This document shows, in pieces, positions 41,635-51,329 of a stretch of DNA of 63,811 bases. Origin of the DNA: Bacteriovoracales bacterium (lineage in GTDB: Bacteria > Bdellovibrionota > Bacteriovoracia > Bacteriovoracales > Bacteriovoracaceae); assembly GCA_028346125.1 (NCBI GenBank), contig JAOMEV010000012.1, positions 1 to 63,811 on the forward strand. The letters are read 5' to 3'. Each line of letters begins with the position of its first letter. The first letter of the stretch is position 1. Below the pieces are notes generated by a model that worked only from the letters and a program-made list of their open reading frames with translations, searched no databases and was not told the origin of the DNA. A program made the position numbers and the translations under genes.

Positions 41635-42538
41635 GCGCTGGTTTGATTCCCTTTTAAGAGAAGACCGAATTTATATCTTCTTCACGTTGAGAGGCCCTTA
41701 CTATATTGGGTTTCTTATGGCCCTTATTTCTATTTCTTTTAGTTATGGTAACTCTCTTGCTTATAGCGCGACCTTTGTTTTCTTCTCAATTTTAATGGTT
41801 TCAGCAGTGAAGACGAACTATAACCTTCATTTAGTAAGGATTGAAAAAGTTTGGCAGAAGGGATATTTTCCAGAGGAATCGCCCTCGGTTGAATTTACTG
41901 TCAAAAATCATTCGAGTCATTACCGCTTTGATCTTTTTTTAGAAAAAAAACAATGGAAAACGGCCACTTTTTCTTTAAGGCCTTATAAAAGTTTAAATAC
42001 AATTCTTTCTTTAGAGTTTCCTCCTGGTTGTTATGATTTAGGAAGGGTTAATATTCGAACCAGGTTTCCTTTTGAAATAATGCATTCTTGGAAAGTCTTT
42101 AAGTTTAAAGAAATAATTTATATTTTTCCAAATAGAGTTAATCACCTTCCTCATATTCTTCCCTTGGGGGAAGATGTTTCTAAAGAGTCCCTTCTTAATG
42201 AAAGTTCTCGAGGGGAAGATTTTTTTTCTCATAGGCCTTTTGTGGAAGGAGACTCTCTTCGTTTTTTTGATTGGAAAGTTTACGCCAGGGAAGGTGGATC
42301 TCTCATAAAAACCTTTGAGGAGCAAAAGGGTGGCCCTTTTGAAATAAGGACAGAGAATCTTCAATCCTTGAATCAAAAACAAAGAGGCGAGCAAATTGCT
42401 TATTGGCTTGATCGGGCCGTTAAAGAGCAAAGAGAATTTTCTCTTGAGCTTTCAGGGCTCCATTTAAAAAAAGGATCGGGTAAAGAAGGACTTAAACTTT
42501 TTTTAAAAAAATATCTGGAATGGGAGAAAAGTGAATAA
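41618..42538 (+). CDS. DUF58-domain protein
   Basis: 306 residues; two N-terminal helices (about 22-65), then a domain with PFVEGDSLRFFDWKVYARE, the DUF58 signature (a von Willebrand-like fold). It starts within the moxR gene and overlaps the transglutaminase gene by 8 bp. The three-gene order MoxR, DUF58, TgpA-type transglutaminase is a recurrent envelope module. Its biochemical role is not known. Here the BatA/BatB-type VWA genes that sometimes follow are absent. Confidence 0.88.
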   Translation: MWPSLKRWFDSLLREDRIYIFFTLRGPYYIGFLMALISISFSYGNSLAYSATFVFFSILMVSAVKTNYNLHLVRIEKVWQKGYFPEESPSVEFTVKNHSSHYRFDLFLEKKQWKTATFSLRPYKSLNTILSLEFPPGCYDLGRVNIRTRFPFEIMHSWKVFKFKEIIYIFPNRVNHLPHILPLGEDVSKESLLNESSRGEDFFSHRPFVEGDSLRFFDWKVYAREGGSLIKTFEEQKGGPFEIRTENLQSLNQKQRGEQIAYWLDRAVKEQREFSLELSGLHLKKGSGKEGLKLFLKKYLEWEKSE

Positions 42539-44414
42539 GTTTTTACCTCTCATTTATTTTTTCTTTATTTATTTTCCTTTTCTGGGAACTGCCCACCCTA
42601 TTCTTTTAGGGCTTCTCTTTTTGGCCATTCTTCCTTTAGTTTTTAAATGGCCTCTTCATAAATTTAAATGGGGAAAGTTTTTATTTTTGGCCCTTTTTCT
42701 GGGCTTTATTTTTTTTCAGTACAGGAGTTTGAGAAACCTTGAAGGGGCCTCTTCCTTGCTAGCTGGACTTAGTATTTTGAAACTGTGGGAAATGAAAACG
42801 AAAAGAGATTTTTTTCTCTTTTCGTTAATTTGTTTGTGTTTTATGGTCGCCCAATTTTTAAACCATAGTTCTCCCCTTCTTCTCATTTACCTTGTGATTG
42901 TGAGTTTCTTTTTTCTTCTTCTTTTGGGGTTTAAAAATGAAGAGGACGATTTTAAAAAAGAACGTTTTAAGCTCCTTCGAAACCTTTTTTTGGCAAGCTT
43001 GCCCCTGGCCGTTTTTCTTTTTTTTGTTTTTCCAAGACTGCAAATAGGTTTTCCTTTTGGTACTGGACCTTTGCCTTATGCTCAAACAGGCTTTAGAGAG
43101 GGAATAACACCCGGAGACTTTGAAAAGCTCATTGTTAATCAAGATGAGGTTTTTCGTGTTAAATTTGAAAAAAACCCTCCTTATGAAGAGCTGTACTGGA
43201 GGGGGGTTATTCTTTCTCGTACGGATGGGTTTTCTTGGAAAAAAGAAAGAGGTCCTTTTGGTGAAGGCCGCTTTAAAAGAAGAAAAAAGCTCTATAGCTA
43301 TGAAGCTCAATTTGAAAACCTGGAAAGGTCTCCTTTATTTTCTTTGGCATGGCCTTTGATCACCAGTCACTCTTTGGGCGTTCTTAAAAGGCATAATGGT
43401 CAGATCTATTCTTTGAACCCTAGAAGAATGAAAAAAATTAGTTTTAAGGGGAGTGCTTACAAACAAGAATTTTTCAAGCTCACAAAAAGAGAGAAAAAAA
43501 ACTACCTTCAACTTCCTTTGGTGGGAGAAAAAACAAGAGAACTGGCCAAAAAACTTCGAGGAAAAACTCCGAAGGAAACTCTCTCCAATATATTCAAGTT
43601 TTTTGAAAGGGAGGATTTTTTCTTTGATCTTTCTCCCGGACTTTACCGAAGTAAAAATCCTCTAGAGGAATTTCTATTTGAAAGAAAACGGGGGTACTGT
43701 GAGCATTTCGCTTCAAGTATGGGAATCCTTTTAAGACTCAATAAAGTTCCGACTCGTTTGATCGGAGGGTTTATGGGGGGGACTTACAACCAGTTTGGAA
43801 AATACTTTATTTTAAAAAATGAGGACGCCCATGCCTGGCCGGAGGTTTGGATTGAGGGGAAATGGCAAAATGCCGATCCAACTCCTTATATAGCGCCCAC
43901 CCGTATTACATGGGGGGCCAATTCATTTTTCTATAGTTTTTTCCTCAAGAAAGATAACAAGGAGCTTATAAAAAGGGATCATAACTTTTGGCGGCTTTTT
44001 GCATTAAGAATTGATCACTATTATTACCAGTTTAGTCAATTTTTTCACCAGTACGACTCAAATAGTCAAACCGATTGGGTGACATCCTTATTCAAATCTT
44101 CTTTTCGCCCAGAGCATATACTTATAGCGTTAGTCCTTTCGTCCTTTTTCTTTCTTACTGGTGTCCTTTCTTTTCTTTCTCAAAAAGAAAGCAAAAAGAG
44201 AAATATTTTGGAAAAGTCTTTTACAGCTCTTTGCAAAAAGATAAACCAATTTCCCCTTCAAGGAGAAGGTCCCACTGATTTTGGGAAAAGGGTAAAAAAT
44301 GCCACATCAAAAAAGGAATTGGATCTCATAAACACTTATATTGAAATCAAATACAACCCCAAATGCCCATCAAGAGAGGTTTCAAGGTTCTCTAAAGACG
44401 TTCGCTCTCTTTAG
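42531..44414 (+). CDS. TgpA-type transmembrane transglutaminase-like protein
   Basis: 627 residues. About seven hydrophobic helices (to residue 175), a DUF3488-like periplasmic segment, and a transglutaminase core with Cys in RGYCEHFASSMG, His in EDAHAWPEVW and Asp in NADPTPYIAP. A helix near 540 precedes a DUF4129-like C-terminal tail. GTG start 42531 overlaps the DUF58 stop. Proteins of this design in Pseudomonas (TgpA) are inner-membrane periplasmic transglutaminases needed for viability. This fold differs from the Pep-13-type enzymes at 1809 and 15667. Confidence 0.9.
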   Translation: MNKFLPLIYFFFIYFPFLGTAHPILLGLLFLAILPLVFKWPLHKFKWGKFLFLALFLGFIFFQYRSLRNLEGASSLLAGLSILKLWEMKTKRDFFLFSLICLCFMVAQFLNHSSPLLLIYLVIVSFFFLLLLGFKNEEDDFKKERFKLLRNLFLASLPLAVFLFFVFPRLQIGFPFGTGPLPYAQTGFREGITPGDFEKLIVNQDEVFRVKFEKNPPYEELYWRGVILSRTDGFSWKKERGPFGEGRFKRRKKLYSYEAQFENLERSPLFSLAWPLITSHSLGVLKRHNGQIYSLNPRRMKKISFKGSAYKQEFFKLTKREKKNYLQLPLVGEKTRELAKKLRGKTPKETLSNIFKFFEREDFFFDLSPGLYRSKNPLEEFLFERKRGYCEHFASSMGILLRLNKVPTRLIGGFMGGTYNQFGKYFILKNEDAHAWPEVWIEGKWQNADPTPYIAPTRITWGANSFFYSFFLKKDNKELIKRDHNFWRLFALRIDHYYYQFSQFFHQYDSNSQTDWVTSLFKSSFRPEHILIALVLSSFFFLTGVLSFLSQKESKKRNILEKSFTALCKKINQFPLQGEGPTDFGKRVKNATSKKELDLINTYIEIKYNPKCPSREVSRFSKDVRSL

Positions 44415-44455
44415 TTTCCTCTAACAATTATTTTCGAAGCGTCGAAGAGAGAAAT

Positions 44456-44704
44456 ATGCCTCCAAAAAAACCGATGACAAAAACATACCTCCGCAAATAT
44501 CTCCTTAACCTAGGTGAGAGAAGGGATATTGAAGGCTACCTTGTCTTAAACCAGTTGGGACCAAGCGAAGTCGTCTGGAGGTTTACCGAAGCTGAAATTG
44601 GCGATAATTCTAGAGACTATCTTATTGGCGTGCCGCCAACTCGAAAAAAGATCATCCCCTTTAAAATTATCCAAGGGGACCTTGAAATTGATCTCTGGCC
44701 ATAA
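44456..44704 (+). CDS. Small hypothetical protein (82 residues)
   Basis: Begins MPPKKPMTKTYLRKYLLNL, then SEVVWRFTEAEIGDNSRDYL and a C-terminal IIPFKIIQGDLEIDLW. ATG 44456 lies behind GAGAGAAAT, a mild ribosome site. No signal peptide. I see no family. 42 bp after the transglutaminase gene, same strand, possibly co-transcribed. Confidence 0.55.
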   Translation: MPPKKPMTKTYLRKYLLNLGERRDIEGYLVLNQLGPSEVVWRFTEAEIGDNSRDYLIGVPPTRKKIIPFKIIQGDLEIDLWP

Positions 44705-44785
44705 TTTTTTAAAAAAGAACTTACCATCCCACTTTTGAGAAGCTATATTTGGCCTTAACATTCCGATCAAAGGCCCCTTGTTTTT

Positions 44786-45817
44786 ATGAAAAAAAAGCTT
44801 ACTTTAATTTTTGCCCTTTTTGGCCTCATCTTTATAGGACAATTTTTCTTTTTTAAAAAAAAGAAGATTGCAGAAAGTGTCGAAGATACAGTTAGTCACA
44901 AATTAAGCGCCATAAAAAAACCAAAAAGGGGTTCTCTTCTCAACCACGAGGCCATAGAAAAAATAATAAAAAAATCCAAGACCAAAAAGACAAAGCACTC
45001 TCCAGAAAACAGGGCCTGTCCCAATCTCCTGGAAGAACTTAAAAGTATCGATGACGTTCCCGATTTCGAGTATCTAGAAGATTGCCCTAACTTGGCCCAT
45101 TATGGAGACAGCTACAAAGTTTTTAAAAAGGCCTGTGGGCAATCGTTTAAAAAGCAAAACAAAAAACAAAGACACCTTTGCGGACACAGCTTATTTATAC
45201 TTAAGGCCAAGCACGCGGAACTCCTCACCGAAGGCCTAGATATTAAGGCCATTGATAGTACAGAAAACCTCATTTATAAGTTTTTCTATCGTATTATGGG
45301 CGAGGGAACAAGAGAGTCTCTTTTAGATATATCAGAAAGGGTCTTAGAGCTTGAGCCTGGACTTAAAGAGTTTAAAATTCTAAATCTTATTTCTTATTTT
45401 GAAGCAGTCATTTCAAGAAGGAACAATCTCACACAAGACCATTTTAAAAATATGGAACAACATTTCGAAGACCTTTTTGAAGACAAGGCCTCTAAAGACC
45501 GTGAGGGTCTCTATGAACTCCGTCTCTTAACAATGATGAATTCAGACAAACACAGCCTAAACGACGTTAAAGAGACTCTTTTCCAAATGGAAAGAGAGCT
45601 CCCCGATTCAGGTATTCTTGATTACTACAAAGCAAGTCTTAAAAACCAAGAAAACAAAAGACAAGAGGCCCTCGGCTTTTTAAAAAGGGCGATTAAAAAG
45701 TCGCCCAAGGAAAAAAGGTTCAAATACACTTACAATAAATTACTGAAGGCCGATAAAGAAGTTCCTGCATCAAATGCCTTTATTTTCCAGCTTCGATTTA
45801 AAGGCCTTCCCCTTTAA
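44786..45817 (+). CDS. Membrane-anchored, TPR-like helical protein
   Basis: 343 residues. An uncleaved N-terminal helix ([17 protein letters not shown]) anchors a long helical cytoplasmic- or periplasmic-facing part with about nine cysteines, several paired in sequence ([23 protein letters not shown]). Near the C-terminus, [20 protein letters not shown] and [13 protein letters not shown] look like TPR units. Likely a protein-protein interaction scaffold. Ends 4 bp into the convergent GMC oxidoreductase gene. No family assigned. Confidence 0.65.
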   Translation: MKKKLTLIFALFGLIFIGQFFFFKKKKIAESVEDTVSHKLSAIKKPKRGSLLNHEAIEKIIKKSKTKKTKHSPENRACPNLLEELKSIDDVPDFEYLEDCPNLAHYGDSYKVFKKACGQSFKKQNKKQRHLCGHSLFILKAKHAELLTEGLDIKAIDSTENLIYKFFYRIMGEGTRESLLDISERVLELEPGLKEFKILNLISYFEAVISRRNNLTQDHFKNMEQHFEDLFEDKASKDREGLYELRLLTMMNSDKHSLNDVKETLFQMERELPDSGILDYYKASLKNQENKRQEALGFLKRAIKKSPKEKRFKYTYNKLLKADKEVPASNAFIFQLRFKGLPL

Positions 45818-47457
45818 GGGTGGGCCTTATAATAATCAACTTTCTCAGGTGGAAGAGGTGTATTGCCAGCAATAAGGTCAGCGGCCTTTTCAGCAAGCAT
45901 CATGACAGGTGCATAGATATTTCCATTGGTCACATACGGCATAGAAGAAGCGTCTACAACTCTTACTCCCTCAAGGCCATGAACTTTTAAGCTATTAGGG
46001 TCTAATACAGACATTTTATCAACACCCATTTTACAAGTGCATGAAGGGTGAAGCGCCGTTTCTGCATCTTTGGCCACCCAATCGAGTATTTCTTTTTCTG
46101 TTTGAACACCTTTACCTGGAGAAATTTCACCGCCATTGTATTCTGCCATAGCAGGTTGTTCGAGAAGTTTCCTGGCCACTTGGATGGCCTCAACCCACTC
46201 TCTTCTATCTTGTTCGGTAGAAAGGTAATTAAAAAGAAGCGCTGGATATTCTTTTGGGTCTTTTGACTTAATTTTGACGTGCCCTATAGCATCTGAATAC
46301 ATGGGACCAACATGGACTTGATACCCATGTCCTCCCGCCGGACTCGAGCCATCATAACGAACCGCTAAAGGAAGAAAATGAAACATAAGGTTGGGATAGA
46401 GAACATCATCATTACTTCTCACAAAACCCCCGGCCTCAAAATGATTCGTGGCCGCTGGTCCGGTTCTAAAAAGCCATTGTAAACCAATCCAAGGTTTTCG
46501 ATACCATTTCATTGCTGGGTTCATAGAAACGGGCTTTTTACAAGAGTATTGAACATAGACTTCCAAGTGATCTTGGAGGTTTTCTCCTACCCCTGGCAAG
46601 TCATGAACAACAGGAATCCCTAACTCTTGAAGCTCACTTCCATTACCGACACCGGACAATTGAAGGAGCTGTGGAGAATTAATCGCACCGGCCGAGAGAA
46701 CAACTTCTCCGGCCATAACTTGATGAACCTTATTCCCCTTTAAATATTCAATACCCACAGCTTTTTTTCCTTCGAAAAGGATTTTAGTGGTGTGGACATT
46801 ACAGCGAAGCTCTAAGTTAGGTCTTCCCTTAACAGGGTGATAGTAGGCCCTTGCAGAACTTAATCTTTTTCCTTTTCGAACATTTCTATCAAAAAGAGCG
46901 AAGCCTTCCTGCTTTTTTCCATTCACATCATCTGTAAGAGGGTAACCGGCCTCTTGGACAGATTTTAAAAATGCACGAAACAATGGGTTTGTTCCAGGGC
47001 CTCTCTCCAACTCTAACGGTCCACTATCCCCTCGATATTCATCACCACCAGCAATACAGTTTTCCATTCTTTTAAAATAAGGGAGGCAATGGTGGTAGTC
47101 CCACTTTTCCATTCCTTCATCTTTGGCCCACCTTTCGTAATCCATAGGGTTTCCCCTCTGAAAGATCATGCCATTTATACTACTCGACCCCCCCAATATC
47201 TTTCCACGTGCGTGAAAAACTTTTCTATTATTCATGAAAGGTTCAGGCTCGGACTCATAACACCAATCATAATGCTTACTACCTATAGGAATTGTAAGAG
47301 CTGCAGGCATATGGATAAAGAGGTCCCAAATATAATCCATTCTTCCCGCCTCAAGAACTAACACTTGGTGATTCTTATCAGCGCTTAGACGATTGGCCAG
47401 AACACAGCCAGCTGATCCTCCCCCTACAATTATAGTGTCATAAGTTTTTTTACTCAT
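45814..47457 (-). CDS. GMC-family oxidoreductase (choline/alcohol dehydrogenase-like)
   Basis: 547 residues, standard GMC length. FAD loop [18 protein letters not shown] at the start, GMC signature [18 protein letters not shown], second signature [16 protein letters not shown], and the catalytic region HPSCTCKMG (His) with [14 protein letters not shown]. The active His-Asn pair is consistent with an alcohol or choline-type dehydrogenase, and the fold also covers cholesterol and long-chain alcohol oxidation. ATG 47457 follows GGGGA. No betaine genes are near. It is divergent from the steroid-reductase homologue, so a lipid or sterol alcohol substrate is plausible but unproven. Confidence 0.93.
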   Translation of the reverse strand: MSKKTYDTIIVGGGSAGCVLANRLSADKNHQVLVLEAGRMDYIWDLFIHMPAALTIPIGSKHYDWCYESEPEPFMNNRKVFHARGKILGGSSSINGMIFQRGNPMDYERWAKDEGMEKWDYHHCLPYFKRMENCIAGGDEYRGDSGPLELERGPGTNPLFRAFLKSVQEAGYPLTDDVNGKKQEGFALFDRNVRKGKRLSSARAYYHPVKGRPNLELRCNVHTTKILFEGKKAVGIEYLKGNKVHQVMAGEVVLSAGAINSPQLLQLSGVGNGSELQELGIPVVHDLPGVGENLQDHLEVYVQYSCKKPVSMNPAMKWYRKPWIGLQWLFRTGPAATNHFEAGGFVRSNDDVLYPNLMFHFLPLAVRYDGSSPAGGHGYQVHVGPMYSDAIGHVKIKSKDPKEYPALLFNYLSTEQDRREWVEAIQVARKLLEQPAMAEYNGGEISPGKGVQTEKEILDWVAKDAETALHPSCTCKMGVDKMSVLDPNSLKVHGLEGVRVVDASSMPYVTNGNIYAPVMMLAEKAADLIAGNTPLPPEKVDYYKAHP

Positions 47458-47618
47458 AAATTTCCCCAGGCCTTAAGTGAATTATATTTCTAGATTTTAT
47501 AACTTTTTTATGAGTTATTCCAAGCTTTCTATTTGAAAACCAATACCTGTCTTTTCTAAATGGTTTTTTAGAAGTGTAAATTTAAAGGTTCACAAAAAGG
47601 TTTTTTGGCCGACCTTTT

Positions 47619-47647
47619 TTGACATTTATAGTCGGACCCCCTAATAT
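47619..47647 (+). promoter_or_regulatory. Strong sigma-70 promoter of the steroid-reductase homologue
   Basis: TTGACA (47619-47624), exactly 17 bases, then TAATAT (47642-47647), 55 bp upstream of the start at 47702. This is the cleanest promoter seen in the window. A hairpin with arms AAAAAGGT/ACCTTTTT (47594-47619) touches the -35 box and could be an operator or a fragment of a terminator. Confidence 0.72.
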
Positions 47648-47701
47648 TTTAGAATGGAAGATTATTAAAAGGTACAGCTAATAAATTCATGGAGATTTAT
47701 A

Positions 47702-48460
47702 ATGTTTGAACTCCCTATTTATAATATTTGTGTCTTTTCAATGTTCATCTTGGCCGCCGTAACTTTTTTAGCACTCACGAAGGTCACTGCCCCCTACGGC
47801 CGTCATGAAAGATCGGGTTGGGGCCCTCGAATTCCTAATAAGTTTGGCTGGGTACTCATGGAACTGCCAGCAATTCTCGCCTTCTTTATATTTTACTTCC
47901 AAGGTAAAAACTCTTTTGAGGCCGTGCCCCTTATTTTTTTCTTTTTATGGCAGCTTCACTATTTTTATAGAACTTTTGTTTTTCCTTTCCTCACAAGAAC
48001 GGAAGGAAAAAAAATGCCACTTTTAATCGCCTTAATTGGGGCCCTTATCAATACCTTTAATGCCTTTATCAATGCCAGGTGGATTTCACACTACGGTTCC
48101 TACTCCATCGAGTGGGTTCACAGTACTCCTTTTGCCTGGGGTGTAGGACTCTTTCTTATAGGGCTACTTATCAACGGCCACTCTGATTCAATACTCATTA
48201 AACTCAGAACCCATGGCCCTAAAGAATACAAAATACCTTATGGGGGCTGTTATCGATTTATTTCTTGCCCTAATTACCTTGGAGAAATTTTAGAATGGAC
48301 GGGGTGGGCCCTGGCCACTTATTCTCTCGGAGGACTAGCTTTTGCCCTCTATACCCTCGCAAGCCTCCTTCCAAGGGCCATTGACAATCATAAATGGTAT
48401 AAAGCGCGCTTTCCTGACTATCCCGACAGGCGAAAGGCCATTTTTCCGTTTCTTTTTTAG
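47702..48460 (+). CDS. Steroid 5-alpha-reductase family protein
   Basis: 252 residues with about six helices; ATG 47702 after GGAG. The N-terminal GRHERSGWGPRIPNKFGWVL and the C-terminal half (YGGCYRFISCPNYLGEILEW, then WTGWALATYSLGGLAFAL and the terminal RKAIFPFLF) line up with animal SRD5A1/2 C-terminal halves better than with the DUF1295 relatives. The family reduces 3-oxo-delta-4 steroids or enoyl lipids with NADPH at a membrane site. The bacterial substrate is unknown. Has its own strong promoter. Confidence 0.88.
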   Translation: MFELPIYNICVFSMFILAAVTFLALTKVTAPYGRHERSGWGPRIPNKFGWVLMELPAILAFFIFYFQGKNSFEAVPLIFFFLWQLHYFYRTFVFPFLTRTEGKKMPLLIALIGALINTFNAFINARWISHYGSYSIEWVHSTPFAWGVGLFLIGLLINGHSDSILIKLRTHGPKEYKIPYGGCYRFISCPNYLGEILEWTGWALATYSLGGLAFALYTLASLLPRAIDNHKWYKARFPDYPDRRKAIFPFLF

Positions 48461-48483
48461 ACTTTTAACCCTATACAGAAATA

Positions 48484-48765
48484 ATGAAAGGTAAACATAC
48501 AAGTTTAGATAAGGCCCTTAAACCAAGCATTCTTTGGATAGAGAATCTGACCTCTGTTTCTAAAGTTATTCTAGGGTTTTCTAAGGCCTGCCGCCACAAG
48601 TATCCCCCAGGGCATATTCGGTATAAAAGGGATGTGGATGGAGGCATCAAAGTTAACGGCCATTCAGGAAATGGAGTCGTTGATATTTTTATAAGAATAT
48701 CACCTATTGAAGAAAGAGATTTAATTAAGGAAAGTATTCAGAAGCGGTTCTCTCTTAAAAACTAG
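48484..48765 (+). CDS. Small hypothetical protein, DUF2103-like layout
   Basis: 93 residues, no signal peptide. Layout: KHTSLDKALKPSILWIENLT, SVSKVILGFSKACRH, then VDGGIKVNGHSGNGVVDIFI and a helix. The strand order and the HS..L / GIK / GVVDI spacing recall predicted metal-binding DUF2103 proteins, a weak comparison. No clear ribosome site before ATG 48484; it lies 23 bp after the reductase gene, so probably co-transcribed. Overlaps the next gene by 4 bp. Confidence 0.45.
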   Translation: MKGKHTSLDKALKPSILWIENLTSVSKVILGFSKACRHKYPPGHIRYKRDVDGGIKVNGHSGNGVVDIFIRISPIEERDLIKESIQKRFSLKN

Positions 48766-49310
48766 CAGTTTCCAACCATCACACTACTTCCATTCGGATG
48801 ATTATAATAAGAGCAATTTCCATCTCCTCCAAGGCTTCCCCCAGGAGTTCTCTTGAGCCAGTGTTTTCCTACACCTCCACTCATCATGGCCCTCAAATTA
48901 AAAGCGGCCGGACCGCCCTCAAAACCACCAAAACCTTGAGCATTTAGCCAATAACGGCCGTTTTTTACAAATCCAAAAAGTCTTTTAAGAAAGACCTTTT
49001 CCATGGGATGAATTTCTCGCTTATTTATAAAGACCCCTGTGCCTCCTTTTGAAGCATCAGGTTGAAGGGTTCCTCCAAGAGTAAGCCCAGAAAGTACTTG
49101 CCCTATCGCTGGCCCGTCCTTAAGACCCCAAAGTCCTGAAAAAGAGTCGTACCAAAAATGCCCACTGACAAGCTTAGTCTGGTAGAGATTTTCTAAGGCC
49201 TTGACTTTATCTTTTGTAAGTTTCACTTCATTGACAAAAATATCTTTAGTAGGAGTCGACCAACTTATAAAAGAAAAACTTATCAGAAAAAGAAAAGAGA
49301 CCATTTTCAT
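48762..49310 (-). CDS. Exported Gly-rich protein of unknown function
   Basis: 182 residues from ATG 49310 (AAGGTG at 7 bases); an in-frame ATG at 49361 upstream gives no better site. Signal peptide MVSFLFLISFSFISWS. The mature part carries HFWYDSFSGLWGLKDGPAIG, PDASKGGTGVFINKREIHP and GRYWLNAQGFGGFEGGP, a set of WYD/GGP/GRYWL blocks seen in uncharacterised secreted bacterial proteins. The end has two cysteines (GGDGNCSYY, VMVGNC), a probable disulphide. Function unknown. Divergent from the phosphatase gene. Confidence 0.68.
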   Translation of the reverse strand: MKMVSFLFLISFSFISWSTPTKDIFVNEVKLTKDKVKALENLYQTKLVSGHFWYDSFSGLWGLKDGPAIGQVLSGLTLGGTLQPDASKGGTGVFINKREIHPMEKVFLKRLFGFVKNGRYWLNAQGFGGFEGGPAAFNLRAMMSGGVGKHWLKRTPGGSLGGDGNCSYYNHPNGSSVMVGNC

Positions 49311-49451
49311 ATATTTCACCTTGATAATATCACTCGAACATCCCCAGAATAGGTTTGTCAATCATTTGCCCAAGTACTGTTGATTATAAACCTCATTGGC
49401 TTATTACCCACATTTTGCTAATCTGATACAAATCAAAGCAAGGGCACAACA

Positions 49452-50615
49452 ATGAAGACAACCGTTTTCTTTTTCCTCATCTCTTTTTGCTACTCGTCAT
49501 TTTCAAAACTTCCACACTTAAGGGTCATTTGGCATAAAAGCCCTGATAAAGAGGCAATTGTCACCTGGTCAGGGAAAAAATTGTCACGAAATCAAACTTT
49601 CCAACTTTCCTCAAAAGAAAATGGCAAAATAGTGTCGAGAACGATTACAACCAGGCACAAAAAAGTCTTTGGCACAAGGCATTGGTTCCATTATGTAAAG
49701 CTTCAAAACCTAAAGCCCCTTTCCAAATATTCGTTCTCAATCTCGACAAACGGGGTAAAAAGTCAATCCTATTATTTTGTTACGGCCCCACCTAAGGGTA
49801 AAAACTTTAAGCTCCTCTTTGGAGGAGATTCAAGAAGTGACCGCAAAAAAAGAATGGAAATCAACCAGTCCCTCGCAAACTACATAGAAAAAAACCCAAG
49901 TGTGCTGGCCCTCGTTCACGGAGGAGACTTCATTTCAAATGGACTCTCCTGGAAACAGTGGCAGGCGTGGCTTGAAGATTACCAACTTACGATAACCAAA
50001 GATAACAGGGTTCTCCCCCTTATTGTCACAAGGGGAAATCATGAAATTGGGTCCAAACTCTTTAATAAAATCTTCTTTTGGCCTGGAAACCAAATTTTTG
50101 GAAACTTCTACGTCACAAAATTTTCTAACCTCTCGCTTATTACTCTTAATACAAATATCTCCCATGCAGGCATCCAAAAAAGGTGGCTCAAAAAAACACT
50201 CCAAGAAGAATCAAAAACCCAAAAGTGGCTTATCGCCAATTACCACAGGCCTGCTTTTCCAGCGGTTAAAAAACCCGGTCGTTCCAGAAAACATTGGGTT
50301 CCTCTTTTTGAAAAATATCAACTAGACCTTGCCTTTGAATCAGATGGGCATACACTCAAAAAAACTGTCCCTATTTACCAGGGAAAAAGAAATGATAAAT
50401 TAGGTGTCACCTATATTGGAGAAGGAGGGCTTGGTGTCCCTCAAAGAGTCCCCAAACAAAAAAACAAGTGGTACTTCAAATCACCTGGCTACGCCAAAAG
50501 TGCTTACCATTTTATAGCTTTGGAAGTCGGCTCCGATAAAATGGAAGTAAAGGTTATTTCACCAAAAGACCATAGCGTTCTTGATAAGTTTTCTTTAAAA
50601 CCCAGAAAGCGGTAA
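49452..50615 (+). CDS. Exported purple acid phosphatase-like metallophosphoesterase
   Basis: 387 residues, ATG 49452 after AAGGG, signal peptide TTVFFFLISFCYSSFS. An N-terminal fibronectin-like segment (LRVIWHKSPDKEAIVTWSG) precedes the phosphoesterase: FGGDSRSD, VHGGDFISNG, VTRGNHE, YHRPAFP, ESDGHTL. These give the metal ligands of purple-acid-type enzymes. Typically hydrolyses phosphomonoesters or nucleotides outside the cytoplasm. It lies 2 bp before the Bax inhibitor gene, with which it is co-transcribed. Confidence 0.85.
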   Translation: MKTTVFFFLISFCYSSFSKLPHLRVIWHKSPDKEAIVTWSGKKLSRNQTFQLSSKENGKIVSRTITTRHKKVFGTRHWFHYVKLQNLKPLSKYSFSISTNGVKSQSYYFVTAPPKGKNFKLLFGGDSRSDRKKRMEINQSLANYIEKNPSVLALVHGGDFISNGLSWKQWQAWLEDYQLTITKDNRVLPLIVTRGNHEIGSKLFNKIFFWPGNQIFGNFYVTKFSNLSLITLNTNISHAGIQKRWLKKTLQEESKTQKWLIANYHRPAFPAVKKPGRSRKHWVPLFEKYQLDLAFESDGHTLKKTVPIYQGKRNDKLGVTYIGEGGLGVPQRVPKQKNKWYFKSPGYAKSAYHFIALEVGSDKMEVKVISPKDHSVLDKFSLKPRKR

Positions 50616-50617
50616 CT

Positions 50618-51328
50618 ATGGAAAATACAGTACAAAGAAGCTCTAAGGCCATTTCAGAAGAAACCGCCAGATTCATGGCCGGAGTCTATAAATGGATGAC
50701 TTTTGGGATTTTATTAACCGGTGCAACCTCTTACTATGTTTCCCAAAGTAAAGATCTCACAGCATTGATCTTTAGTAACCAGCTTGTTTATTGGGGCCTT
50801 ATCATTGTCCAGCTTGGAGCCGTTTTTTTTCTCTCGGCCATGATACAAAAAATTAGCGCTCTTACGGCCACTCTTATCTACTTGGGATACGCCTTTCTCA
50901 CTGGGCTCACTCTCTCTGTCATATTTTTAATTTATACTGAAGAGTCTATCCAACATGTTTTTTTTCTCACCTCTTTTTCTTTTGCAGGACTTTCTTTTTA
51001 CGGCTACGTCACCAAAAGAGACTTAGGCCCCTTAGGAACCTTTTGTCATATGGGGCTTTGGGGGTTGATAGGGTATCAGATTTTAAGTTTCTTTTTCCCA
51101 TCCCTTATGGCGGGCCCTATGAATATGGTTCTTTCCATTGTTGGAGTGGGGATCTTTGCAGGGCTAACGGCCTATGACACCCAAAAAATTAAGGAAACAA
51201 ATATTATAGGAAATGAAGGCACTGAAGAAGACCACAAAGAGACTATCTATGGTGCCCTCATACTTTATCTAGACTTCATCAACTTGTTTCTTCAGTTACT
51301 TAAACTGTTCGGAAATAGAAGAAGGTAG
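50618..51328 (+). CDS. Bax inhibitor-1/YccA-family membrane protein
   Basis: 236 residues with seven hydrophobic helices. N-terminal RFMAGVYKWMTFGILLTGAT and the C-terminal GLTAYDTQKIKE, LYLDFINLFLQLLKLFG blocks are diagnostic of the UPF0005/BI-1 family (YccA, YbhL). Bacterial members are tied to membrane-protease control or ion leak. The start is 2 bp after the phosphatase stop with a poor ribosome site, so coupling is likely. Confidence 0.95.
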   Translation: MENTVQRSSKAISEETARFMAGVYKWMTFGILLTGATSYYVSQSKDLTALIFSNQLVYWGLIIVQLGAVFFLSAMIQKISALTATLIYLGYAFLTGLTLSVIFLIYTEESIQHVFFLTSFSFAGLSFYGYVTKRDLGPLGTFCHMGLWGLIGYQILSFFFPSLMAGPMNMVLSIVGVGIFAGLTAYDTQKIKETNIIGNEGTEEDHKETIYGALILYLDFINLFLQLLKLFGNRRR

Positions 51329-51329
51329 G

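Noticed and set aside
42038-42430. 130-codon frame opposite the DUF58 gene
   Set aside because: Shadow of a gene with a diagnostic DUF58 block.
42858-43310. 150-codon open frame on the minus strand
   Set aside because: Lies entirely inside the TgpA-type transglutaminase gene, has no recognisable motifs or ribosome site, and its composition mirrors the real gene.
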